Assembly: GCF_003815655.1 (NCBI RefSeq)
Contig: NZ_CP033917.1
Location: 1,364,001-1,428,000, forward strand
Source: Chryseobacterium sp. G0201
GTDB taxonomy: Bacteria; Bacteroidota; Bacteroidia; Flavobacteriales; Weeksellaceae
Length of the DNA: 64,000 nt
Direction: 5' to 3'
Each line of letters opens with the position of its first letter. Position 1 is the stretch's first letter. The notes beneath the pieces are model-generated. The model saw only the letters and a list, made by a program, of their open reading frames with translations. It ran no database searches and had not been told where the DNA came from. The position numbers and the translations under genes are program-made. This document shows positions 1 through 9,383 of the stretch, one piece after another.

Positions 1-2
1 TA

Positions 3-227
3 ACTCCTAATTTACCAGAAGCAACCTTTGTTTTATTTCCTAGAATCGAAAATGGATTTACAAGTGAAAATTTTGCTCAACATGCTTTACAACAAGGAAA
101 AGTTGCCATCGTTCCCGGTTCGGAAAGATGGTTCGGAAAAGGAGCAGAAGGCCACGTAAGAATATGTTTTTCAACCTCAACAGAGATATTAGAAGAAGGA
201 TTAAATAGAATCATAACCAGCTTTTAA
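3..227 (+). CDS. PLP-dependent aminotransferase, class I/II, C-terminal fragment
   Basis: The window opens inside this gene; only the last 74 residues are visible, read in frame 3 to the stop at 225-227. The tail carries the GSERWFGKGAEGHVRI block followed by CFSTS. This matches the end of fold-type I aspartate-aminotransferase-like enzymes, where the Arg of the VRI block binds the substrate carboxylate. The substrate cannot be told from this fragment. It is followed by a promoter region for the next gene on the same strand. Confidence 0.75.
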   Translation, partial: TPNLPEATFVLFPRIENGFTSENFAQHALQQGKVAIVPGSERWFGKGAEGHVRICFSTSTEILEEGLNRIITSF

Positions 228-332
228 AATTAAAAATAACAAACAAATATTATTCAACAATTCAAAATTCTCTAATAACTATCAAAAACAACGCTTCTTT
301 AATAAATTTTCAAACAATAGTGATTTTTTTTA

Positions 333-362
333 TTGGTTTAAAAACAAAAATCAATACATTTG
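333..362 (+). promoter_or_regulatory. Bacteroidota-type promoter of the first TonB receptor
   Basis: TTG at 333-335 and TACATTTG at 355-362 fit the -33 TTG and -7 TAnnTTTG consensus with a 19-nt spacer. The receptor ATG lies 33 nt after the -7 element. Confidence 0.6.
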
Positions 363-395
363 GAATAATTACCAATTAAAAAAAACTCATTATAT

Positions 396-2837
396 ATGAA
401 AGCAAGGTACGTGAGCGCTTTTTTTCTTGGCGCAACATCTTTTTTCTACGCTCAGGAAATCAATGATACCATTTCTAAAGAAGCTAAAATAGAGGAAGTT
501 GCGATTACAGGAAGTAGAAATAAAAAAAGAACCGTAACAAATACACCCGTTCCTATTGATGTGATTGACATTAAACAGGTCAGCCAATCCACGGGACAAG
601 TAGAGGTCAACCAACTTTTACAGTTTGCGGCACCCTCTTTTAATTCTAATAAACAATCCGGATCAGATGGAGCTGATGCTGTAGATCCTGCAACTTTAAG
701 AGGTCTTGGGCCCGATCAAACCTTACTTTTATTAAACGGGAAAAGATACCATCAATCATCATTGATCAATCTTTTTGGGACAAAAGGAAGAGGAAACACC
801 GGATCTGATATGAATACCATTCCGATTGGAGCGATAAAAAGAGTGGAAGTTCTTCGTGACGGCGCATCCGCACAATATGGTTCTGATGCCATTGCAGGAG
901 TCATCAATGTTATTCTGAACGACCGCGACAAAGGCTTTGAAGGAAATGCTTTCTACGGAATGAATCTGTTTAAAAGTCCGGGAAGTAAAGATGTAGTTTC
1001 TGACCATAAAATAGACGGAATTACGTTCGATTTTAATGGAAATTTAGGAACTAAAATAGGTTCTAAAGGAGGTTTCGGAAATTTTACCGTGGAATTTATC
1101 AATAAAGAACATTCTATTAGAAATGCCAATCCAGAATTCTATGAAGCTCCAAGACAGCGTTTTGGTGATGCAAAATCTCAAAACATCTATTTCTTTGGAA
1201 ACATAGAAGTTCCTTTGTCTGATAATCTGAAATTCTATTCCCGTCAAGGGTTTTCACACAGAGAAACAAATGCGTACGCATGGACGAGAACCGCAGATGC
1301 AGACGGAAATATTCCTGAAGTTTATCCGAATGGTTTCAATCCGATTCAAAATACAAGCATTTCAGATTTTACATTTGATAATGGTTTAAAATTCAAAGTT
1401 GCCGATTGGGATGTAGATTTTTACAATGCTTTTGGCAGCAACAGATTCACTTATCAGATCGACAATACGATTAATGCGACTTTAGGAGTAAATTCTCCCA
1501 CAAGCTTCAATGCTGGCGGCCATTCACTTTTGCAAAATACGACAGGTTTTAATGCTACCAAGCAGTTTGGTGTTTTGGAAGGTTTAAATATTGCTTTCGG
1601 ATCTGAATTCAGGTATGAAAAATTTAATATCATTAAAGGTGAAGAAGCTTCATACGCGATGTATGACATCAATGGAAATCTTGTAACAGCAAACACTGAC
1701 CCCAGTTTATTAGTAACTGTTCCAGGTTCAAATGGCGAAAGTTATCGACCGGGCGGCTCACAAGGATTTCCGGGATATTCTCAGGAAGTGAATAAAAGTC
1801 GAAACAATTTTGCAGCATATGTAGACTCCGAATTGGATATTACAAAAAAATGGATGATTAGTATTGCCGGAAGATTTGAGAATTACAACGATTTCGGAAG
1901 TACCTTCAATGGAAAATTTGCAACAAGATATGCGATAACCCCTCAACTTGCTTTCAGAGCTTCTGCTTCTACAGGCTTTAGGGCTCCATCTTTAGCACAG
2001 AAATATTACAGTCTGCAGTTTACTAATTTTCAGGGAGGGGAATTAGTTGCGATTCAGCTTGCTTCCAATGACAGTAATTTGGCAAAAGTATCAGGAATTC
2101 CTCAATTAAAACAGGAAACTTCACTTAACGGAAGCGCGGGATTTACTTTTAACACAGGAAAATTTACAGCCACAATTGATGGATATTACATTAAAGTAAA
2201 AGACAGAATTGTGTTGACAGGTAATTTTGCAAAATCAGACCTTCCATTAGAAGCTCAAAATGAGTATCCTTTTATCGATCAGGCTCAGTTCTTTTCCAAC
2301 GCTATTGATACCCAAACGAAAGGCGTAGATGTAATTTTAAGCTATAATGAAAATATTGGCAACGGAAAACTAACCGCCACTTTAGCCGGAAATTATAATG
2401 AAATGGAAATTACAAAAATCAACACGTCTCAACAGTTAGCAGGAAAAGAGGATATTTATATGAGCGCAAGAGAAAAAGCATTTATTCTGGCTTCTGCTCC
2501 GAAAACAAAGATCAATTTAAATTTAAACTATAAAATAAAAGGCTTTAATGCCAATATTCAATTGGTGAGATTTGATAAAGTCACCTTAATTGGTTACAAC
2601 GGCGAAGATGATTTTCAGACTTATAACCCTAAGGTAACCACAGATTTATCTTTCGGATATGATTTTAGTAAAAATGTAAGCTTAACAATTGGAAGTAAGA
2701 ATGTATTCAACCGATACCCTACTTTACAAAAAACTGCTGTCTCTGATGGAAATACAGAATCAGGCGGAATTTTCGATCCTGTACAAATGGGATTTGCAGG
2801 AAGACAGGCTTTTGCTAGATTTAATTTCAGATTTTAA
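396..2837 (+). CDS. TonB-dependent outer-membrane receptor
   Basis: An 813-residue receptor. An N-terminal signal peptide ends near FYAQ (about residue 20). A short leader with EEVAITGSR precedes the plug domain (about residues 50-175), which contains LRGLGPDQTLLLLNGKR and the RVEVLRDGASAQYGSDAIAG block. A long beta-barrel follows and ends in an aromatic C-terminal strand (ARFNFRF). It should import a bulky ligand across the outer membrane using TonB energy. The plug resembles vitamin B12 or siderophore type receptors rather than SusC: no carboxypeptidase-like N-terminal extension is visible and there is no SusD partner. The ligand is unknown. The neighbouring convergent gene encodes a PQQ-type dehydrogenase. 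A bidirectional terminator separates the two. Confidence 0.85.
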   Translation: MKARYVSAFFLGATSFFYAQEINDTISKEAKIEEVAITGSRNKKRTVTNTPVPIDVIDIKQVSQSTGQVEVNQLLQFAAPSFNSNKQSGSDGADAVDPATLRGLGPDQTLLLLNGKRYHQSSLINLFGTKGRGNTGSDMNTIPIGAIKRVEVLRDGASAQYGSDAIAGVINVILNDRDKGFEGNAFYGMNLFKSPGSKDVVSDHKIDGITFDFNGNLGTKIGSKGGFGNFTVEFINKEHSIRNANPEFYEAPRQRFGDAKSQNIYFFGNIEVPLSDNLKFYSRQGFSHRETNAYAWTRTADADGNIPEVYPNGFNPIQNTSISDFTFDNGLKFKVADWDVDFYNAFGSNRFTYQIDNTINATLGVNSPTSFNAGGHSLLQNTTGFNATKQFGVLEGLNIAFGSEFRYEKFNIIKGEEASYAMYDINGNLVTANTDPSLLVTVPGSNGESYRPGGSQGFPGYSQEVNKSRNNFAAYVDSELDITKKWMISIAGRFENYNDFGSTFNGKFATRYAITPQLAFRASASTGFRAPSLAQKYYSLQFTNFQGGELVAIQLASNDSNLAKVSGIPQLKQETSLNGSAGFTFNTGKFTATIDGYYIKVKDRIVLTGNFAKSDLPLEAQNEYPFIDQAQFFSNAIDTQTKGVDVILSYNENIGNGKLTATLAGNYNEMEITKINTSQQLAGKEDIYMSAREKAFILASAPKTKINLNLNYKIKGFNANIQLVRFDKVTLIGYNGEDDFQTYNPKVTTDLSFGYDFSKNVSLTIGSKNVFNRYPTLQKTAVSDGNTESGGIFDPVQMGFAGRQAFARFNFRF

Positions 2838-2852
2838 TATATATTTTAAACA

Positions 2853-2881
2853 ATAAAGCTTCTGAAATTCAGAAGCTTTAT
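2853..2881. terminator. Bidirectional hairpin terminator between convergent genes
   Basis: Perfect 13-bp inverted repeat ATAAAGCTTCTGA with a 3-nt loop, flanked by T-rich sequence on the plus side and A-rich sequence on the other. It lies between the TonB receptor stop and the stop of the minus-strand dehydrogenase gene. Confidence 0.75.
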
Positions 2882-2885
2882 CTTT

Positions 2886-4103
2886 TTATTTTTTAGAGAT
2901 CTTATAAAGTTTTCCGCTGTCTGTTACAGCATAAAGACTTCCGTCCGCACCATCCAAAACATCTCGGAATCTTTCATTCTGATCAGCCAAAAGACGCTCC
3001 TCTCCTACTACTTTATTGTCTTTCATTACAATTCTGTTGATGTGTTCTCCACTCAGACAACCAATGATTAAATTTCCTTTCCACTCATCAATATTTCCGG
3101 TGTAGAAAGTAACTCCACTTGGTGAGATCACAGGATCCCAATAATAAACAGGCTGCTCGGTTCCTTCTTTTTGTGTTGTTCCATTATTTATTTTCGTGCC
3201 AGAATATTCAATTCCATACGTGACATCTCCCCAACCATAATTTTTTCCTGGTTTGATTAAATTAATTTCATCACCACCTCTCGGTCCCATTTCTACATCC
3301 CAAAGATTTCCATTTGGATCGATCGCCATACCTTGAGGATTTCTTACTCCATAAGCATAAATTTCAGGTTTAAATCCAGGTTTTCCTATAAATGGGTTTC
3401 CCGAAGCCGGTTTTCCTTCTTTTGTTATTTTTAAAATTTTACCTAAATAATTATCTGTTTTTTGAGCGTAAACTCTCGTTTGTTTATCAGATCTTTCTCC
3501 GGTACTTACAAATAAATTCCCGTCTTTATCAAACGCTAATCTGCTTCCATAATGTTTATCTCCATCATAAGAAGGCTCAGCTCGGAAAATCACTTTCACT
3601 TCCGAAATATTTTTTAAATCGGCAGAAAGTTTTCCTTTTGCCACCGAGGTTAAATTCCCTTCACCAAAAGGTTCTGAAAAACTAAAATAAATAATATTAT
3701 TGGTTTTAAAATCAGGATCGAGAGCTACATCAAGCATTCCGCCCTGTCCTTTTGAATCTACTTTTGGAAATCCTTCAATTTTAGAAATCTGCTTTCCGTC
3801 TGTTGAAACAACGTTCATGTAACCTTTTTTATCGGTAATTAAAAATTTCCCATCCGGCAAGTTGATAATTCCCCAAGGTTTTCCAAGATCTTTACTTAAT
3901 AATTCTACATTGTAAGGTGTTGAAGTTTTCACCGCTTTTATTCTTGTTTGCCCCGCAAATGAAGGCTTATAATTAGAATTTGGCTTTTCTGTTTCTACAC
4001 TTCCGTCTTTACTTATCTGCTGTGCATTAGCATTATTCTTTTCACAAGATGATAAAATTAAAAACAAACTTAAAGCTGGTACATAAAACTTATTGATTTT
4101 CAT
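2886..4103 (-). CDS. PQQ-dependent glucose/sorbosone dehydrogenase-like lipoprotein
   Basis: A 405-residue exported lipoprotein: signal peptide with lipobox ending LILSSC, so Cys20 is the probable lipidated residue. The mature part is a six-bladed beta-propeller of the soluble aldose sugar dehydrogenase (GSDH, Ylii-like) family. Visible family blocks are LGKPWGIINLPDGKFLITDK, GQGGMLDVALDPDF, SRLAFDKDGNLFVSTGERSD, YGVRNPQGMAIDPNGNLWDVEMGPRGGDEIN and GKNYGWGDV. The family oxidises free sugars in the periplasm with PQQ, but many members have no proven substrate. No PQQ synthesis genes lie nearby, so cofactor supply may be external. Weak promoter-like sequence lies at 4135-4142. Confidence 0.8.
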   Translation of the reverse strand: MKINKFYVPALSLFLILSSCEKNNANAQQISKDGSVETEKPNSNYKPSFAGQTRIKAVKTSTPYNVELLSKDLGKPWGIINLPDGKFLITDKKGYMNVVSTDGKQISKIEGFPKVDSKGQGGMLDVALDPDFKTNNIIYFSFSEPFGEGNLTSVAKGKLSADLKNISEVKVIFRAEPSYDGDKHYGSRLAFDKDGNLFVSTGERSDKQTRVYAQKTDNYLGKILKITKEGKPASGNPFIGKPGFKPEIYAYGVRNPQGMAIDPNGNLWDVEMGPRGGDEINLIKPGKNYGWGDVTYGIEYSGTKINNGTTQKEGTEQPVYYWDPVISPSGVTFYTGNIDEWKGNLIIGCLSGEHINRIVMKDNKVVGEERLLADQNERFRDVLDGADGSLYAVTDSGKLYKISKK

Positions 4104-4343
4104 AGTAATGTGATTAGTTATTATACTTAGAATAGAAAAATAGTGCCATAAAAAGCGATACTTTAATTATAATGATCTTTTAGTCAACAAAAAACGTTAC
4201 ATTTTTAGTGCTTTTTTACTTTCCAATATTTTGTTATAAAAAATCTAATATATTAAATAACATTAGTAGAAACAGTGAAAAAACCTCTTAAATATTTGTA
4301 AATCAATTGAAAATCTTAATCATTGAAATTGATACCACTTGTA

Positions 4344-4373
4344 TTGAGACTAATAATATCTTTCGTATTTTTG
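4344..4373 (+). promoter_or_regulatory. uvrB promoter
   Basis: TTG at 4344-4346 and TATTTTTG at 4366-4373, 19-nt spacer, 19 nt before the uvrB ATG. This is a full match to the Bacteroidota -33/-7 pattern. Confidence 0.65.
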
Positions 4374-4392
4374 TATATACACTAAATTTTCA

Positions 4393-6384
4393 ATGAATTT
4401 TAATCTTCAATCAGAATATAAACCAACCGGCGACCAGCCAGTAGCCATAGAAAAACTTACCGAAGGAATAGAAATCGGTGAGAAGTATCAGACTTTATTG
4501 GGTGTTACCGGTTCCGGGAAAACATTTACCGTTGCCAATGTCGTTCAAAACGTACAAAGGCCAACGATTGTTATGGCTCACAATAAAACGTTGGCCGCAC
4601 AGCTTTTTATGGAATTTAAAGAATTCTTTCCTGACAACGCTGTGGAATATTTTGTAAGTTACTATGACTACTACCAACCGGAAGCTTATATCGCGACAAC
4701 CGGAACTTATATCGAAAAAGACCTGAGTATCAATGAGGAAGTTGAAAAATTACGACTTTCTGCCATTGCAAGTTTACTTTCAGGAAGGCGTGATGTTTTA
4801 ATTGTAGCTTCCGTATCTTGTATTTATGGTGTTGGGAACCCTGCGGAGTTTCACAAGTCTTTAATTTCCCTTGCAATTGGAGAAAAAATAACAAGAACAT
4901 CCCTTTTACATTCTTTAGTTAATGCTTTATATTCCAGAACATTAGCAGACTTCCAACGAGGAACATTCAGAGTGAAAGGAGATGTTATTGATGTATTTCC
5001 TGCTTATGCAGATAATGCTGTGAGGATTCAGTTTTTTGGAGATGAAATTGAAAAAATTCAGAGTTTTGATCCTGTTTCTGGTAATGTTACGGCTAGTTTT
5101 GATCAAATTCAAATTTATCCTGCCAACCTTTTTGTTACATCAAAAGAAACTTTGAATGGAGCCATCAAAAACATTCAGGACGACATGGTGAAACAGGTTG
5201 ATTTCTTTAGCGAAATAGGAAAACCTTTGGAAGCCAAAAGATTACAGGAAAGAACAGAACTCGATCTGGAAATGATCAAAGAATTGGGCTATTGTTCTGG
5301 AATTGAGAACTATTCGCGTTATTTGGATGGCAGACTTCCCGGATCAAGACCTTTCTGTTTATTAGATTATTTTCCTAAAGATTATTTAATGGTAATTGAT
5401 GAAAGTCATGTTACCGTTCCTCAAGTCCATGCGATGTATGGAGGTGACAGAAGCCGTAAGGAAGCCTTGGTGGAATATGGATTCCGCCTTCCCGCTGCAA
5501 TGGATAATAGACCTCTAAAGTTTGAAGAATATGAATCGATACAAAATCAGGTTATTTACGTTTCTGCAACTCCTGCCGACTATGAATTAGAAAAATCTGG
5601 TGGAACATATATCGAACAGATCATTCGTCCGACAGGACTTTTAGATCCTGTTATTGAGGTAAGACCGAGCCAAAACCAGATTGATGATTTAATGGAGGAA
5701 ATCCAGAAAAGAGCCGATCTTGATGAAAGGGTTTTGGTAACTACTTTAACTAAAAAAATGGCCGAGGAATTGACTAAATACTTCACAAAATTTGGTATCA
5801 GAACGAGATACATTCACTCTGATGTTGAAACTTTGGAACGTATTCAGATCATGCATGATTTGCGTGTTGGTCTTTTTGATGTTTTAATTGGGGTAAACTT
5901 ACTAAGAGAAGGTTTAGACTTACCTGAAGTTTCTTTAGTTGCCATCTTAGATGCCGATAAGGAAGGAATGCTAAGAAGCAGAAGATCAATGATTCAGACA
6001 GTTGGTCGTGCTGCAAGAAACCTTAACGGTAAAGCTATTTTATATGCCGATAAAATGACAAAATCGATGCAGGCAACGATAGACGAAACTGAATATCGCC
6101 GTACAAAACAAATTCAATACAACACAGATAATAATAAGGTTCCAACTGCTTTAAATAAGAAAATATCTGAGAATTTAGTCGGCCGAAGCAAAGATTTCCC
6201 GGATGAAAAATACACTCAAAAACAGATCCTACAAAAAGTTGCCGAAGTAAAAGCAACTTACGCAACTGAGGATGTTGAAAAAATGATCAGCAAAAAGCAA
6301 AAAGAAATGGAAGCTGCCGCCAAAAATCTTGATTTCATTAAAGCAGCCAAGCTGAGAGATGAAATTACAGCATTAAAAGAGTAA
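4393..6384 (+). CDS. uvrB: UvrABC system protein B (excinuclease helicase subunit)
   Basis: A 663-residue protein of normal UvrB length. It has Walker A GVTGSGKT at residues 37-44, the beta-hairpin region with YYDYYQPEAY, the DESH helicase motif in VIDESHVTVPQ, SATP in motif III, and the QTVGRAARN motif VI. The C-terminal UVR domain (KEMEAAAKNLDFIKAAKLRDEI) contacts UvrC. UvrB receives damaged DNA from UvrA, verifies the lesion and recruits UvrC for dual incision in nucleotide excision repair. It is a single transcription unit here, with its own promoter upstream and a long hairpin downstream. Confidence 0.98.
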   Translation: MNFNLQSEYKPTGDQPVAIEKLTEGIEIGEKYQTLLGVTGSGKTFTVANVVQNVQRPTIVMAHNKTLAAQLFMEFKEFFPDNAVEYFVSYYDYYQPEAYIATTGTYIEKDLSINEEVEKLRLSAIASLLSGRRDVLIVASVSCIYGVGNPAEFHKSLISLAIGEKITRTSLLHSLVNALYSRTLADFQRGTFRVKGDVIDVFPAYADNAVRIQFFGDEIEKIQSFDPVSGNVTASFDQIQIYPANLFVTSKETLNGAIKNIQDDMVKQVDFFSEIGKPLEAKRLQERTELDLEMIKELGYCSGIENYSRYLDGRLPGSRPFCLLDYFPKDYLMVIDESHVTVPQVHAMYGGDRSRKEALVEYGFRLPAAMDNRPLKFEEYESIQNQVIYVSATPADYELEKSGGTYIEQIIRPTGLLDPVIEVRPSQNQIDDLMEEIQKRADLDERVLVTTLTKKMAEELTKYFTKFGIRTRYIHSDVETLERIQIMHDLRVGLFDVLIGVNLLREGLDLPEVSLVAILDADKEGMLRSRRSMIQTVGRAARNLNGKAILYADKMTKSMQATIDETEYRRTKQIQYNTDNNKVPTALNKKISENLVGRSKDFPDEKYTQKQILQKVAEVKATYATEDVEKMISKKQKEMEAAAKNLDFIKAAKLRDEITALKE

Positions 6385-6398
6385 TTATATCCAAAATA

Positions 6399-6439
6399 AT
6401 ATAGTTTCGGCGGCACCAAAGGTGCCGCCGAAACTATAT
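6399..6439. terminator. Long perfect hairpin between uvrB and a convergent gene
   Basis: A 19-bp perfect inverted repeat (arms 6399-6417 and 6421-6439) with loop AAA and a GGCGGCACC core. There is no real U tract on either side, so termination would rest on the very stable stem. It may also be an extragenic palindromic repeat. Confidence 0.6.
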
Positions 6440-6440
6440 C

Positions 6441-6707
6441 CTAAAATTTGTAAGTCTTATTTTTTAGCTTATCATAATTTACTGTTCCACCTCTAAGTGG
6501 TGTCAGCAAATCCATCAAGCCATTAATTTTAATTTCATAAATAGTTGAAAGTTGCATTCCCAGTTTTCCCGGAGGCATTCCTTTACTGTAAAACCACTCA
6601 AGATAACTGACTGGCAGATCTGCAAGAATTACCCCTTTATGTTTCCCGAAAGGCATCTTCATAACGCAAATCTCTTTTAATATTTCCGGGTTTATTCCTT
6701 CTACCAT
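6441..6707 (-). CDS. DUF3820 family protein
   Basis: An 88-residue protein containing the DUF3820 signature MPFGKHKGVILADLPVSYL plus EWFYSKGMPPGKLG, about residues 18-50. This small domain is widespread and sometimes labelled quorum-sensing-regulated virulence factor, without proven activity. It starts 6 nt after the stop of the upstream AI-2E-family transporter gene and is the last gene of a three-gene minus-strand run (8541 to 6441). Confidence 0.75.
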   Translation of the reverse strand: MVEGINPEILKEICVMKMPFGKHKGVILADLPVSYLEWFYSKGMPPGKLGMQLSTIYEIKINGLMDLLTPLRGGTVNYDKLKNKTYKF

Positions 6708-6713
6708 TTTATT

Positions 6714-7802
6714 TTAAACTATTAGATCAATTTTATTTTCAACCTCATTATCTTTATCCGATAACTGTAAATCCGGCGGTGTATCTTCATCAGAAAACTC
6801 GTTTCTATATACCTGAATTAAAAGAAGGGTAAGAGATATCAGAATTGGTCCGAAGATCAATCCCATAAATCCAAACAGATTCATTCCCATGATAATTCCG
6901 AAAACGGTATTTAGGGGGTGAATATCCTCTAATTTTTTAAGTAAGGTAAATCGTAGCAAGTTATCCGTTAATCCAACCACAACCAAACAATAAGCCGCTA
7001 AACCAAGTCCGTGTCCTGTATCTCCTTCTGCAATCATAAAAATACAGATTGGAACATAAACAATTGCCGCTCCTACAATTGGAATCATAGACCCAACTGC
7101 TGTTAATGCAAAAAGTAAAACAGGACTGGGAGCTCCAAATATAAAATATCCTATCAATGCTACCACTCCTTGTCCGAGAGCCACCACAGGAATACCAATG
7201 GCGTTGGCCAAGATCAGCTTTCTCATCTTTTCACCTATCAAAGACACATTAGATCTTTTCAAAGGTGCGGAAGAAGCAAGAATTCGTTCAAAAAAACGAG
7301 GTGCACTCAACATAAAGTAAAGAATAAAATACATGGACATGATCACGGTAAGTGTGTTAAACGTCCCGCTAACAGCTTTAGTAGAAACCTGTCCGACAGA
7401 ATTCTTCAGCTTGTCCATATTTTCCTTACTAAGTATATCAAAACCGGTTTTCGAATAAATATAAGAATGTATTTTTTCAAGAAACACATTAAACTTTGTC
7501 ATGTAAGCCTGTGCATTTCCTAATTTTTCAATTAAAAGATCGGCAATAAAATAGATCGGTAAAATAAGGATAATCAAACTCGCAAGCATTAATACCAATG
7601 ATGAAAGCCAAGGTTTCCACTTTTTTTCCTCTTGCAGATAGAAATTATATTTTCTGCAAAGAACATACAGCGTAATTGCCCCCAATACGGAAGGGATAAA
7701 AAGTGCAAGGTTAAAACAAATCAATCCCGCCAACACCAAAATAATAGCAAGTAAAGAAACCTGCTTTATCGCTACACTGCTTATTTGTTTATCTTTGTTC
7801 AA
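6714..7802 (-). CDS. AI-2E family (PerM/YdiK-like) membrane transporter
   Basis: A 362-residue membrane protein with about eight hydrophobic segments. They are arranged as in the AI-2E exporter family: two pairs at the N-terminus, a soluble stretch (about residues 100-150), then PVVALGQGVVALIGYFIFG, PSPVLLFALTAVGSMIPIVGAAIVYVP and LGLAAYCLVVVGLTDNLLR. GFMGLIFGPILISL near the end is a typical family motif. Family members export signalling molecules or other small solutes or ions; the substrate is not predictable. It begins 4 nt after the upstream membrane-protein stop, so the two are probably cotranscribed. Confidence 0.85.
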   Translation of the reverse strand: MNKDKQISSVAIKQVSLLAIILVLAGLICFNLALFIPSVLGAITLYVLCRKYNFYLQEEKKWKPWLSSLVLMLASLIILILPIYFIADLLIEKLGNAQAYMTKFNVFLEKIHSYIYSKTGFDILSKENMDKLKNSVGQVSTKAVSGTFNTLTVIMSMYFILYFMLSAPRFFERILASSAPLKRSNVSLIGEKMRKLILANAIGIPVVALGQGVVALIGYFIFGAPSPVLLFALTAVGSMIPIVGAAIVYVPICIFMIAEGDTGHGLGLAAYCLVVVGLTDNLLRFTLLKKLEDIHPLNTVFGIIMGMNLFGFMGLIFGPILISLTLLLIQVYRNEFSDEDTPPDLQLSDKDNEVENKIDLIV

Positions 7803-7806
7803 ATCT

Positions 7807-8541
7807 TTATTTTTTATCTAAAAGTTGTCTTGGTTTTCCTAAGAAAGCACAATATGCCGAATACATTACGATCATAATAAATGGAGCCGTTACAATAATT
7901 CCTATTCCGCAAAGAACAATCCCTGCAACAGATATTAAAAGACCTAAAAGTGTTGTTCCTAAAAATGTGGCATAATTTTCTTTCGCAATATTGAAAGATT
8001 TACCTAAAGCTTCAGTCGCAGAGGCATTTTCAAAAAGCAAAATTGGATATCCCAATAGTAATAAAGGATAAACAAAAAAGAAAGGAATAACGCAAAGAAA
8101 TCCAGCAACGCTACATATGATCCCTGAAATTATACTGTAAATCAAAATATTAACAAAATTCTGACGATAGCCAATGAACAGATCTGAAAACTCAATACTG
8201 TTCTTTGTGTTGAATTTATTTACAATATAAATCAACCCCACATACAAAGGAGCCAGTAAAACTCCAAGAAGACCTGAAAAAGTAAGATACATGGAAAACC
8301 CCGGTGCATCCCAATAACTAAAATTTGAATAATCTCCGGAATCTCTCATCTCCTCCATCATAGAAGCAGAGTTAAATCCGGTTAACGATTGAATAATCGC
8401 TCCTCCGATAATATAAATGATCATTGCCACTACCGCATAAAGAAAAACTCCTTTATACATTTCGAATGCATGGGAAATAATTGATCCTGTATCTCTGCTG
8501 GGAGCTGATCCCTGCTGATCAAATTCATTAAATTCTGACAT
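7807..8541 (-). CDS. Multi-pass membrane protein, function unknown
   Basis: A 244-residue protein with a polar N-terminus (SEFNEFDQQGSAPSRDTGS) and roughly five to six hydrophobic helices. It resembles Bacteroidota integral membrane proteins in which four to six helices are preceded by an amphipathic AFEMYKGVFLY segment; these are often left as hypothetical. It shares general architecture with the next upstream gene (8614-9336), so the two may be distant paralogues. It is first in a tight run with the AI-2E transporter and DUF3820 genes. Confidence 0.7.
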   Translation of the reverse strand: MSEFNEFDQQGSAPSRDTGSIISHAFEMYKGVFLYAVVAMIIYIIGGAIIQSLTGFNSASMMEEMRDSGDYSNFSYWDAPGFSMYLTFSGLLGVLLAPLYVGLIYIVNKFNTKNSIEFSDLFIGYRQNFVNILIYSIISGIICSVAGFLCVIPFFFVYPLLLLGYPILLFENASATEALGKSFNIAKENYATFLGTTLLGLLISVAGIVLCGIGIIVTAPFIMIVMYSAYCAFLGKPRQLLDKK

Positions 8542-8567
8542 GGTGTATAATTTTTTAATGTTACTTT

Positions 8568-8575
8568 CAAATTTA
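8568..8575 (-). promoter_or_regulatory. -7 element for the 7807-8541 operon
   Basis: Minus-strand TAAATTTG matches TAnnTTTG and lies 26 nt upstream of the ATG. It would drive the membrane protein, AI-2E transporter and DUF3820 genes. Confidence 0.5.
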
Positions 8576-8613
8576 ACTTTTTTTGCCAGATAAAGTATTA
8601 AATACAGATAAAT

Positions 8614-9336
8614 TTAACTTTTTTCAGCAAAAACAGTCTTGTAAAGCGAATAAATCATCGCATTCCAAAATGGAAATGTGAATAACCCTCCAACCAAAAA
8701 CAGACCAAAGCCCAAATATTTAAAGAACGTTGCCACAATAACGCAGACAAATATTTCTATAAAGTACATTTTCAAGGCTTTAAAATTTAAAGAAATCGCC
8801 TCAAAGATTCTTTTATCGGTAAAGAACATCAACGGAGCAACAAAAATTGTAATAAAAACCCAAACCACAGCCAAAATTATTGTCTGAGCAACCAATAAAT
8901 AGGTAAAAAACCAAAAGATATAATATCCTATATATTTAAAGAAATTAAGCCCGTTGTATCCCGCAAACAAATCACCAAGAACAATTTTTTCTTTTAAATC
9001 CATCTTTTTGAAAATCTGGAAAAAACCAAGATTCAAAGGAAAAAGAAAAATGATCGTTGCAAAAATTCCAAACGTAAACTTTTGATAATTGTCCGTCTGT
9101 GTAAGTTCAGAAACTTTTGCCAAATATTCGTTTGTCCCAATTTTGAAGGCCTCCATAAATTCCTGATTCATCTCCCAAATTCCGTATTTGGATGCAAAAA
9201 ACGAAAATGATGTAAAAAATATAGCAAAGTAAATGATGGAGAACATTAATTGATAGATCAATGTTTTATTCCAGTAAAAAAAAGCCTGTTTCAGTATAAA
9301 GTCAATTCCCGGTTTCTGAGGATATTTGTTCTGCAT
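8614..9336 (-). CDS. Multi-pass membrane protein, function unknown
   Basis: A 240-residue hydrophobic protein with about five membrane segments, starting MQNKYPQKPGIDFILKQAFFYW. The open frame extends upstream to 9354, but that ATG sits inside the TACTTTTG -7 element at 9352-9359. The Met at 9336, 15 nt after the element, is therefore the better start. No catalytic motif is visible. The fold outline (helix, amphipathic stretch, paired helices with WVFITIFVAPLMFF) is like the neighbouring 7807-8541 product. Confidence 0.65.
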   Translation of the reverse strand: MQNKYPQKPGIDFILKQAFFYWNKTLIYQLMFSIIYFAIFFTSFSFFASKYGIWEMNQEFMEAFKIGTNEYLAKVSELTQTDNYQKFTFGIFATIIFLFPLNLGFFQIFKKMDLKEKIVLGDLFAGYNGLNFFKYIGYYIFWFFTYLLVAQTIILAVVWVFITIFVAPLMFFTDKRIFEAISLNFKALKMYFIEIFVCVIVATFFKYLGFGLFLVGGLFTFPFWNAMIYSLYKTVFAEKS

Positions 9337-9351
9337 TAAAAATATTTTGTA

Positions 9352-9379
9352 CAAAAGTAAACATCAATAAGTACTTTTG
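9352..9379. promoter_or_regulatory. Divergent pair of -7 elements
   Basis: Identical TACTTTTG elements face outward: minus strand 9352-9359 for the membrane-protein gene and plus strand 9372-9379 for pabB. They are only 12 nt apart, so RNA polymerase probably cannot occupy both at once. Confidence 0.55.
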
Positions 9380-9383
9380 CCGA

